From: Allobaculum sp. Allo2
GTDB taxonomy: Bacteria; Bacillota_I; Bacilli_A; Erysipelotrichales; Erysipelotrichaceae
Direction of reading: 5' to 3'
Assembly: GCF_022701175.1 (NCBI RefSeq)
Contig: NZ_CP078088.1
Coordinates: 1,178,001-1,242,000 of the forward strand
Length of the DNA: 64,000 bases
This document shows, piece by piece, positions 18,453 through 26,462 of the stretch. Each line of letters opens with the position of its first letter. Within the stretch, counting starts at the first letter, position 1. A program made the position numbers and the translations under genes. The notes beneath the pieces were generated by a model. The model searched no databases. It was not told where the DNA came from and worked only from the letters and a program-made list of their open reading frames with translations.

Positions 18453-19184
18453 AATTCTGGAAATGGGTCCGAAATGAAGCCGATCCTGAACTGGAACCGG
18501 AAATCCAGGAAGCAAGAACCCTTTTTCTCAACGGGACCATCGCGGAAGAAACCTGGTTTGATGACGAGGTTTCTCCTAAGCAGTTCAAAGATGAGCTGAT
18601 GGAAGACGATGGTGACATTGCAATCTGGATCAATTCTCCCGGTGGAGATTGCTTTGCCGCAGCACAGATTTACAACATGTTGTCGGAATATCCTGGCAAG
18701 GTCACCATCAAGATTGATGGCATTGCCGCATCCGCTGCTTCTGTGATTGCGATGGCTGGCGATGAAGTCCAGGTTTCTCCGGTGTCGATGCTGATGATTC
18801 ACAACCCAGCCACCATGGCCATGGGAGATGTGTATGAGATGAAAAGGCTGCGGCAATGTTAGCCGAGGTCAAAGAATCCATCATCAACGCCTATGAGAGA
18901 AAAACCGGACTGGCAAGAACGAAGATTTCAAAGCTGATGGACGATGAAACGTGGATGGATGCCGGCAAAGCTATAGAGCTGGGGTTTGCCGACAGTCTCA
19001 TGAATCGAAAAGACGAACAGACAGATACTGGCATGGAGATTTCGAACTCCATGCTTTTTCGTCGCGAAAAGTCATGAACAGCTTTGTCAACAAGCTCAAA
19101 AAGGAACGGAAGGATCAGGTCTCTTCTGCTTCGCTTCTCGAACGACTGGACCTGATGAAAACATGGAGGGATGACAATGAATAA
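18449..19184 (+). CDS. ClpP-like prohead protease
   Basis: About 246 residues. Motifs are WINSPGGDCFAAAQIYNML, the catalytic Ser in GIAASAASVIAMAGDEV and His in MLMIHNPATMAMGD, then EVKESIINAYERKTGL and the Asp-containing MDDETWMDAGKAIELGFAD. The frame breaks in ATGAAAAGG near 18843 (one A missing) and again in CTTTTTCG near 19055 (one T missing). With both restored it runs to the TAA at 19184 and overlaps the capsid gene. It would mature the capsid or scaffold. Confidence 0.87.
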
Positions 19185-20352
19185 ACTGATGTCGCTGATT
19201 GAAAAGCGAAACGCAGCCTGGAACGCTGCCAAATCCTTTGTGGAAACCAAGCAGGATTCTGATGGACTGCTTTCCAAAGAAGATGCCAAAACCTACGCTT
19301 CTCTGGAAGCCAAGGTCAAAGACTACAGCGCAGAGATTGAACGAGTGCAGGCGATGGAGGCTCTGGAAAATGAGCTCAACCGTCCCCTGAGTGCTCCGCT
19401 GACCACTAAGCCGGAAACCTACTCTGCCAAACCGATGAACATTCGTGAGAGCAAAGACTATAAAGACGCTCTGCTGTCCGCTTTCCGTTCCAACTTCAAG
19501 AACGTCTCCAATATTCTGCAGGAAGGGACTGCAGCCGATGGCGGATACCTGGTTCCGGTAGAGTATGACAACCGCCTGATTGATGTTCTGACTGAAGAGA
19601 ACATCATGCGAAAACTGGCCACCACCATTACCACGGCAGGTGAGCACCGAATCAATGTGGCTGGTTCTAAGCCTGCCGCTTCCTGGATTGATGAAGGAGA
19701 CGCACTGACCTTTGGAGATGCAAAATTCTCTCAGATCCTTCTGGATGCACACAAGCTGCATGTAGCAGTCAAAGTCACCGAAGAACTGCTCAACGACAAT
19801 GCCTTCAACCTTGAGGGATACATCATTGACGCCTTTGGCAAAGCACTGGCCAATGCGGAAGAGGATGCCTTCCTGAACGGTTCCACCACCGGAAGACCTA
19901 CCGGCATTTTTGCGGAAACCGGTGGCGGTACTGCCGCGCTCACCACAACTACTCTCAAAGCAGACGACGTGATCGACCTGGTCTATGCGCTGAAACGTCC
20001 GTATCGAAAGAACGCCGCGTTCATTCTCAATGACAAGCTGATCGCCAAGATCCGTAAGCTGAAGTATGCCGATGGCAAAGAATACATCTGGCAGCCAACT
20101 TTTGTAGATGGCGAACCGGACCGGATCCTGGGCTATCCGGTCTACACTTCCGCCTTTGCTCCGGAAGACAAGATCGCCTTTGGTGACTTCTCCTACTACA
20201 ACATCGGAGACCGTGGGAGCCGCTCTTTCTCTGAACTGCGTGAGCTGTTTGCGGGAAATGGCATGGTAGGTTTTGTAGCCAAAGAGCGTGTTGATGGAAA
20301 ACTGGTACTGCCGGAAGCCGTTCAGATTCTGACTATCGGATCCGGTTCCTGA
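19177..20352 (+). CDS. HK97-family major capsid protein
   Basis: Codes for 391 residues. The start is ATG 19177, six bases after GGAGGG; ATG 19171 is a less likely alternative. An N-terminal coiled delta domain of about 100 residues (AKVKDYSAEIERVQAMEALE) is followed by the capsid fold: TAADGGYLVPVEYDNRLIDV, GSKPAASWIDEGDALTFGDA, VTEELLNDNAFNLEGYI, GRPTGIFAETG and GDFSYYNIGDRGSRSFSELR. The gene is intact. Confidence 0.95.
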   Translation: MNKLMSLIEKRNAAWNAAKSFVETKQDSDGLLSKEDAKTYASLEAKVKDYSAEIERVQAMEALENELNRPLSAPLTTKPETYSAKPMNIRESKDYKDALLSAFRSNFKNVSNILQEGTAADGGYLVPVEYDNRLIDVLTEENIMRKLATTITTAGEHRINVAGSKPAASWIDEGDALTFGDAKFSQILLDAHKLHVAVKVTEELLNDNAFNLEGYIIDAFGKALANAEEDAFLNGSTTGRPTGIFAETGGGTAALTTTTLKADDVIDLVYALKRPYRKNAAFILNDKLIAKIRKLKYADGKEYIWQPTFVDGEPDRILGYPVYTSAFAPEDKIAFGDFSYYNIGDRGSRSFSELRELFAGNGMVGFVAKERVDGKLVLPEAVQILTIGSGS

Positions 20353-20368
20353 TAGAAGGTGACAGAGA

Positions 20369-20641
20369 ATGATTACTCTTGAACAGGTCAAAGAATGGCT
20401 AAAAGTGGACCAGGACGATTTCGACGAGCTGACTGGGGAATTGCTTCAGTCAGCTTCTTCTATTTGTTCGGATGTACTCCGTCTGAAATCAGTCGACGAT
20501 CTCGAACCGACACCGCTCAACAAGATCGCCATTCTGTTTACGATGTCCTATCTGTTTGAACACCGCGAAGATGCAGATCTCAACCAGTTGAAAACCAACC
20601 TTCGCGCATTACTTGAACCAGACCGAAAGGCGGTGTTCTGA
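20369..20641 (+). CDS. Head-tail connector (gp6-like)
   Basis: Codes for 90 residues. It starts ITLEQVKEWLKVDQDDFDEL, then LLQSASSICSDVLRLK and NKIAILFTMSYLFEHREDA, the pattern of the small HK97 gp6-type connector. It overlaps the next gene by one base and follows the capsid gene, as in most HK97-like phages. It would form a ring under the portal. Confidence 0.83.
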   Translation: MITLEQVKEWLKVDQDDFDELTGELLQSASSICSDVLRLKSVDDLEPTPLNKIAILFTMSYLFEHREDADLNQLKTNLRALLEPDRKAVF

Positions 20642-20997
20642 TGCGAATCGCTGATCTCAATCGAACCGTCACAATCCAGAAGCTGAATTCATCGGCCAAT
20701 TTTTATGGGGATGCTCCTGAAATCGAAACCTCCTTTTCTACCTGGGCGCATGTGATGGATAAGGGAATCAGTGAGACTGATGGAAATGGTCATGTTCACG
20801 AAGCTCGAGAACTGCTGATCACACTCCGCTCTTACCGCAAAACAAGAGCTATCCGACCGGACATGTATCAGTTGTTCTATATGGAAGAACTCTATGACAT
20901 CACCCATGTAGAGCTTGATTCTGACTCTGATCGTTTCGTCATACTTCATGCCAGGAGGAAAAGTCACAAAAGTGGAACTCCCGCGGCAATTCCTTAG
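20641..20997 (+). CDS. Phage head-tail adaptor / head closure protein
   Basis: Codes for 118 residues. It begins MRIADLNRTVTIQKLNSSAN, then TSFSTWAHVMDKGISETDG and REDLLITLRSYRKT-like, MYQLFYMEELYDITHVELD, which fits the SPP1 gp16 / head-tail adaptor family. The last residues (KSHKSGTPAAIP) depart from the family, and unusual repeat DNA follows, so the 3' end may have been altered by the repeat insertion. Confidence 0.75.
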   Translation: MRIADLNRTVTIQKLNSSANFYGDAPEIETSFSTWAHVMDKGISETDGNGHVHEARELLITLRSYRKTRAIRPDMYQLFYMEELYDITHVELDSDSDRFVILHARRKSHKSGTPAAIP

Positions 20998-21370
20998 AGC
21001 TTGGGAAATATACAGAACATGTTTTTCTGAGAGAGCATGTTTGTGTGTATTTGAAGCACTCACAGAATCTCTGCTCTCCCCAAATAGTGGTGGAGTTATC
21101 AGACCATTGCGGATAGTTCCACTCTATGAGGGATAGTCTCTGCTCTTACAGTGCTGAAAAAATGTCTGCTCTCCCCAAATAGTGGTGGAGTTTCCAGACT
21201 ATCGCGGATAGTTCCACTCTATGAGGAATAGTCTCTGCTCTTACAGTGCTGAAAAAATCTCTGCTCTCCCCAATAGTGGTGGAGTTTCCAGACTATTGCG
21301 GATAGTTCCACCATAAGAGATATTTAGAATTTATACAGGTTTATTGAAATATTCGGAAGGAGAAAAGATC
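20998..21370. repeat. 95-bp tandem repeat with hairpins in the late operon
   Basis: Between 21070 and about 21322 there are 2.7 copies of a 95-bp unit starting TCTGCTCTCCCC at 21070, 21165 and 21260. Each unit carries GTGGTGGAGTT and an inverted pair around GCG (ACTATC-GCG-GATAGT in unit 2). In unit 3 an outer stem GGTGGA/TCCACC encloses it. Copies differ at only a few bases. No gene is present; this is the longest gap inside the structural operon. Confidence 0.85.
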
Positions 21371-21688
21371 ATGCAAGCAACAGATCTGCAAGCCCTTCTT
21401 AAAGACTGTCCGTATCCCATCACCTGGCACCATTTCCAAAGCGAACAGCAGTTACCCTTCGCGGTGTGGAAAGAAGACGAATCGGAAAATATCACATCCG
21501 ATCTTTCCATGTTTCGCCTGCGAGATACATTCACCATCGATTTCTACTACGAAAGCTGGAGCCAGAAAAAGGCATTTGAAGAATATCTCACCTCACTGCC
21601 TCTTCTCTGGCAAAGAAACACATCTGATCTTTGGATTTCTTTGGAGCAGATGTACCTGTCCAGCTATTCCATCGAGGTAACTGTATGA
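21371..21688 (+). CDS. Probable tail completion/terminator protein
   Basis: Codes for 105 residues from ATG 21371, with GAAGGAGAAAAG upstream. It reads MQATDLQALLKDCPYPITWH, then LPFAVWKEDESENI, TIDFYYESWSQKKAFEEYL and QMYLSSYSIEVTV, like the small proteins between connectors and major tail protein. Its stop overlaps the next start (ATGA). Family assignment is by context and general shape. Confidence 0.65.
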   Translation: MQATDLQALLKDCPYPITWHHFQSEQQLPFAVWKEDESENITSDLSMFRLRDTFTIDFYYESWSQKKAFEEYLTSLPLLWQRNTSDLWISLEQMYLSSYSIEVTV

Positions 21689-22080
21689 GTGCAACCATAG
21701 ATACACTTCGTGACTCCATCACTCTGGTGCTGGAAGACTGTGTTCGTCAGGCTAACAAAGCCAATGACGAAACCCTCGATCAGATCTCCAAAGAAGCACT
21801 GAATGTCGTTAAAGATAATGCTCCTGCCAGAGAAAACGGTGGGATCTACAAGAAGGGTTTGAAAAGAAAGAAAACCAAAGACGAAAGGGATGAACTCCAG
21901 TACACGCTCTATGCCAGCGGAATGGAGTCATCCCTTTCTCATTTATTGGAAAATGGCCACTTAACCAGAAACGGAGAAACCATCGTTCCAGGAAAGCCCC
22001 ATTTTGCCAAAGGACAGGAATATGCTGCCAAAGAAATCGAGGCAGCCTTCATCAAAAACTACAGAAAGGAGTCTGAGTAA
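21685..22080 (+). CDS. HK97 gp10-like connector protein
   Basis: Codes for 131 residues. It has a helical N-terminus (DSITLVLEDCVRQANKAN), then EALNVVKDNAPARENGGIYK, a basic KGLKRKKTKD and HLLENGHLTRNGETIVPGKP followed by HFAKGQEYAAKEIE. The pattern 'apvrTG.yrk / H.lE.G / g.pHi.pA' is that of the HK97 gp10 family (neck/tail completion). It overlaps both neighbours. Confidence 0.82.
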   Translation: MSATIDTLRDSITLVLEDCVRQANKANDETLDQISKEALNVVKDNAPARENGGIYKKGLKRKKTKDERDELQYTLYASGMESSLSHLLENGHLTRNGETIVPGKPHFAKGQEYAAKEIEAAFIKNYRKESE

Positions 22081-22649
22081 TGGAAGAAAGAATCGCACTG
22101 GGTTCCGGAAAGATTTATCTCATTGAGCGGCCATCCACCCTGGAAACCGATCTTGAAAATCTCGACACTATGATCACGAAATACTGTGTGGCAGCTAATG
22201 AGTTTGGTGCTGTCAAGAACGGAGCCACGCTGACTTATACACCTACCAACTACACCGCCAGTGATGATCTGGGACGTTTCACCAAGACGATCGTCCAGGA
22301 AGAAGTCGTCACTTTAGGCTGCGGCCTGATCACCATTGGAGCCAACATGCTTAAAGTGCTGGTGGACACCGCCAGAACCGAAGAGACTACGGCTAATAAG
22401 AAGGTCATCAAGATTGGCGGTACAGCCAATGCGAAGAACGCCTCTTATCTCGTGATCTTCGAACACCTGGATGCTAAAGATGGAAACATCTATGTCATCA
22501 TCGTCGGCCAGAATACCGCTGAGCTGCAGTTTTCTTTCCAGCCAGGGGCTGAAACGATCCTGAATCCGACCTTCACTGCGGAAGGTCTGGATGAAGACGG
22601 CACCAAGCTGATCATCGTGATGGATAAACCGGGAGGTGCTACTGAATGA
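22080..22649 (+). CDS. Major tail protein
   Basis: Codes for 189 residues, rich in beta-strand residues: MEERIALGSGKIYLIE, EFGAVKNGATLTYTPTNYTA, VVTLGCGLITIGANM and FSFQPGAETILNPTFTAEGL, ending LIIVMDKPG. This fits the siphophage tail tube proteins found before the chaperone and tape measure. The gene is intact and overlaps the next start by four bases. Confidence 0.82.
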   Translation: MEERIALGSGKIYLIERPSTLETDLENLDTMITKYCVAANEFGAVKNGATLTYTPTNYTASDDLGRFTKTIVQEEVVTLGCGLITIGANMLKVLVDTARTEETTANKKVIKIGGTANAKNASYLVIFEHLDAKDGNIYVIIVGQNTAELQFSFQPGAETILNPTFTAEGLDEDGTKLIIVMDKPGGATE

Positions 22650-22987
22650 AGTCCTTCAAATTTAAAAACGTCAAGAAAGTCACCTGGCCTGTTGAAATGC
22701 CAGATGGTACGCAGCTGACCATCCGTCAGCCCACTAAAGCGGATGCGGATGTGCTGCAGACGGTTCTCAATACAACCGATATCAGTGAAATCTATGCCGG
22801 AGTCACCTACATTCTCAATTGCAATAAAGAAGGCATCGTGATCGAACAGAATGAACTGGAGGCACTCTTTGACTACCAGGATCTGACAGCCTTCCTGCAG
22901 GGCTATACCGACTTCATTCAGGAAAGCTCCAACGCAAAAACTAGAGCTGCCCTTCTATCCTGTCCAGGGCGAAGGGCAGCCCTATGA
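22646..22987 (+). CDS. Tail assembly chaperone, G-like frame
   Basis: Codes for 113 residues: MKSFKFKNVKKVTWPVEMPD, LTIRQPTKADADVLQTVL, VIEQNELEALFDYQDLTAFL and QGYTDFIQESSNAK. It lies exactly between major tail protein and tape measure, where siphophages encode the gpG-type chaperone. After GCAAAAACT (22934-22942) the frame loses family-like character, and the useful sequence continues one base further on, as in a G/GT frameshift product. Confidence 0.78.
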   Translation: MKSFKFKNVKKVTWPVEMPDGTQLTIRQPTKADADVLQTVLNTTDISEIYAGVTYILNCNKEGIVIEQNELEALFDYQDLTAFLQGYTDFIQESSNAKTRAALLSCPGRRAAL

Positions 22988-23216
22988 CATTGAAACATTC
23001 TATGAACATATGGTCATGGAATACACCGGACTGAATTTCCATGAAATCGATCAACTGCTCTATGAAGAGTTTCTGCTTTATCGCAGGGACGCATACATCT
23101 ATCAGATGCAGCAAACCGAGGATGGCAGAAAGTATTTGAGAAATTGCCTCCTGTATGAAAAGACAGAGCCGGATCGAGATTCCCTCTGGAAGCTGAAGGA
23201 GAAAGGAGTGAGATAA
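22941..23216 (+). CDS. Tail assembly chaperone, T-like extension frame
   Basis: Codes for about 91 residues entered by frameshift: LELPFYPVQGEGQPYDIETF, then YEHMVMEYTGLNFHEIDQLL and EEFLLYRRDAYIYQMQQTED. There is no convincing start and no ribosome binding site of its own. The join to the G frame needs +1 (or -2) slippage at GCA-AAA-ACT, where the AAA tRNA can re-pair one base on. Stop TAA overlaps the tape measure ATG by one base. Confidence 0.65.
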   Translation, partial: LELPFYPVQGEGQPYDIETFYEHMVMEYTGLNFHEIDQLLYEEFLLYRRDAYIYQMQQTEDGRKYLRNCLLYEKTEPDRDSLWKLKEKGVR

Positions 23217-25986
23217 TGGCTGGCAACATCAAAGGGATCACCCTTGAGATCAATGGTTCGACCACCAAACTGGTGGATGCCCTTAAAGCGCCCATCAAGC
23301 AATCCAAAGAGCTGCAGAGCTCTTTGAAAAACGTGAATGCGGCTTTGAAGCTCGATCCCAAAAATGTGGATCTGCTCAACCAGAAGCAGCAGCTGTTGTC
23401 CAAATCGATCGGCTCAACAAAGGAAGAGCTGGCTCTTTTAAAGGAAGCACAAAAACAATATGTCGCATCCGGTAAAGATCTGACAGGAACGGAATACACC
23501 GAGCTGGAGCGAAAAATCGCAGTCACTCAGCGAACGCTTGAGAATCTGGAAAACCAGCAGAATAACTTTAATGGCCGTGTTCAGGCCATGGGAATGAAAC
23601 TGTCAGAGTTTGGCGAAAAGACAGAGAAAGTCGGAACCGCCATGCTTCCAGTCACGGCTGGTGTATCCGCTTTAGCAGCTGGTTCTGTTGCAGCATTTAA
23701 TGAGATTGATGAAGGCTATGACATCATCATCACCAAGACCGGTGCGACGGGTGAAGCCGCTGAGTCTTTGCAGAAAAGCATGGATACTGTATTTGGCTCC
23801 CTTCCCACCACCGCTGCAGATGCCGGAACTGCGATTGGAGAGGTCAACACCCGCTTTGGCCTGACCGGAGACTCTTTGGAGCAGCTCTCCTCGCAATTCA
23901 TCCAGTTTGCGCAGATCAACGAAACAGACCTCAACGGAGCTATTGGTTCCGTTAATAAGAACTTGCAGGTCTTCGGATTGGGTGCGGAAGACGCTCAGGG
24001 TTATCTTGGCCTTTTGACCACACAGGCCCAGGCAACCGGCATCTCCGTCGATGATCTGATGAATTCTGTGCAGAAAAATGGCCCCGTCTTCAAGGAGATG
24101 GGGCTTTCCATAGATGAATCGGTGAATTTACTCGCGCAGTTCGAAAAGAATGGCGTCAATGCCGATTCTGCTTTAGCTGGATTGAAAAAGCGCAGCAAAA
24201 CGCCACAGCTGAGGGAAAAACACTCTCCCAGTCTTTGGGCGAGACCATGCAGGCGATCAAAGGAGCAAGCAGCGAGACCGAGGCACTTCAAATCGCAACG
24301 GAGCTTTTTGGAAAGAAAGGCGCTCTCGAAATGACCCAGGCTATCCGTGAAGGCCGGTTCAGTGTGGATGATCTTTCCAGCGGTCTGGACGATTTCAAAG
24401 GCACTGTCACAGATACTTTTGAAGGAACCCAGGATGCGCCGGATAAGCTGACCACTGCTATGAACAACCTGAAAATCGCAGGTAAAGAGATCGGTGAAAC
24501 TCTGCTTACTGCATTGGCCCCAATGTTTGAAAAGCTGGTCAACGCTGCCAAAAGACTGGCAGAATGGTTCTCCAACCTTTCGGACGGCCAGAAGCAGATG
24601 ATTCTTGTTGCAGGCGGTGTTGCCGCTGCGATTGGTCCTGTTTTAATCGCAATCGGAAAGATGAGCGCTGGCCTGTCAGCTCTCATAAAGTATTTCGGTT
24701 CTGCCGAAACCATGGGCGGAAAACTCATCGCAGCCATTGGTGGAATCAGCGCTCCGGTAGTTGCAGTGGCTGCAGCAGTAGCCGCATTAGTCGCAGCGTT
24801 TGTTCACCTTTGGAATACCAATGAAGAATTCAGAAACAATATTATGGAGATCTGGAACTCTATCGTTGAAGCATTCCAGAACTTCTTTCAGGGGATCGTT
24901 GATCGACTGAATGCTTTAGGCTTTCAATTCGAGGACATCACGGAGGTTTTGAAAACCCTCTGGGACGGTTTCTGTTCGTTCTTAGCTCCTGTGTTTAAGG
25001 GAGCGTTTCAGTTCATTGCTACGACTTTGGAAACTGTCCTCAATGTTTTGACCGGACTATTCGACGTTTTCTCCGGACTCTTTACAGGAAACTGGGATCT
25101 GGTTTGGCAAGGTGTGAAAGAAATCTTCGAGGGTGTCTGGAATGGAATCAAGGACTGGTTCGATAACATCCTCAATACGATGAAGGATATTCTTGATGTC
25201 GTCTGCGGTTGGTTTGGGACTACCTGGGAAGAAACCTGGAATGGCATCAAATCCTTCTTTGAAGGCATCTGGGATGGAATCTCCGGTTTCTTTTCCGGAG
25301 CGGTTGAAGGCATCAAAACAGCCGCTTCCAATGCCTGGAATTGGATTAGCGAGAAAACACAGTCCGTTTGGAATGGCATCAAGGACCACATCATCAACCC
25401 CATTTCCGACGCATGGAATAAGGTAAGTGAGGTCTTTGGAAACATCTACAACTGGATCAAAGATAAGATTGAAGGAGCCAGGGACATCGTTTCTGGTGCG
25501 ATTGATGCCATCAAGGGATTCTTCAATTTCGAGTTCCACTGGCCCCATATTCCGCTCCCGCATTTCAGTATTTCTGGTTCGATCAATCCACTTGACTGGT
25601 TTGATGGTGGTCTTCCTTCCATTGGTATTGAGTGGTACGCTAAAGCCATGCCAAGCGGCATGATCCTTGATGGACCCAGTGTATTTGGAATGAGAGGAAA
25701 CACACTTCTGGCTGGTGGTGAAGCAGGAAAAGAAGTCATCGTTGGTGCGAACTCCCTTATGGGGATGATCCATTCTGCTGTACAAAGCAGCATGATGACC
25801 CGATCTTTTGAACAGCCACAAGTTATGGAGATTGACTATTCTAGAATCGGTCAGGAGATGAAAAACGCTGTTCTAGAATTGAGCCTGGAAGCCAATCTTT
25901 CCATGGACGGTAGAACTCTTGCTAAACAGTTGGTGAAGCCGATTGATCAGGAATTTGCCAGATTGACGAGAGAAAAATTCAGATAA
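23216..25986 (+). CDS. Tape measure protein
   Basis: About 923 residues. The N-terminal coiled coil (LKAPIKQSKELQSSLKNVNA) leads into a TP901-type core: AMGMKLSEFGEKTEKVGTAM, GAEDAQGYLGLLTTQAQATG, GETMQAIKGASSETEALQIA. Two hydrophobic segments follow at about 24600-24820. A later stretch has Trp-rich repeats (WNGIKDWFDNIL, WNGIKSFFEGIW, WNGIKDHI). One A is missing in TTGAAAAAG near 24187; restoring it gives LKKAQQNATAEGKTLSQSLG. It sets tail length and goes into the host membrane on injection. Confidence 0.9.
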
Positions 25987-26013
25987 CCTCAGCCTAACCC
26001 GCTGGGCTTTTTT
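25987..26013 (+). terminator. Weak hairpin with T tract after tape measure
   Basis: CAGC pairs with GCTG across CTAACCC, followed by GGCTTTTTTTATG. It may lower transcription before the tail tip genes. It is a short stem, so this call is weak. Confidence 0.4.
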
Positions 26014-26030
26014 TATGAAAGGAGGCAGCC

Positions 26031-26462
26031 ATGAAACTTGGAGTCACATTCGACAATCTTTACCACACCTTCAAAGACTGGAAATTGCACTTCGCTGCTC
26101 TCCAGATCAACGAACCGGAGGTACAAACCTATCAGCTGTCCATTCCAGGTCGTGATGGTGTTCTCGATCTGACGGATGCGCTTTATGGAAAGACAACTTA
26201 CCTCAACCGTACAATCACCATGAACTTCTGGACGGAATTTGACCAGAATGGCCATCTGCAATCCGAGCTGATGAACGCTCTGCACGGAAAGCGGATGGCT
26301 TTTATCTTGGACAATGACCCGGAATATTGCTGGACAGGCCGTATCTCTGTCCATGTTCAGAAGAATTGTCCCGCCATTACCGAAGTGATGATAACCGCGG
26401 ATTGCGAACCCTATAAACAACCAGTCACCAAACTGGGAGCCCCGCTGGAAAGGAGTCTTTGA
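26031..26462 (+). CDS. Distal tail protein (Dit)
   Basis: Codes for 143 residues after GAAAGGAGGCAGCC. It reads KLGVTFDNLYHTFKDWKLHF, YQLSIPGRDGVLDLTDALYG, ITMNFWTEFDQNGHLQSELM and NALHGKRMAFILDNDPEYCW, then WTGRISVHVQ. It matches the N-terminal Dit domain that forms the hub joining tail tube and tail tip. It overlaps the tail endopeptidase gene by four bases. Confidence 0.85.
   Translation: MKLGVTFDNLYHTFKDWKLHFAALQINEPEVQTYQLSIPGRDGVLDLTDALYGKTTYLNRTITMNFWTEFDQNGHLQSELMNALHGKRMAFILDNDPEYCWTGRISVHVQKNCPAITEVMITADCEPYKQPVTKLGAPLERSL

Noticed and set aside
19096-20391. A 431-residue minus-strand open frame across the capsid gene
   Set aside because: It is the shadow of the conserved HK97 capsid gene, in an operon running the other way.
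21070-21322. CRISPR array
   Set aside because: The 95-bp units are contiguous with no spacers, only 2.7 copies, and no cas genes are nearby.
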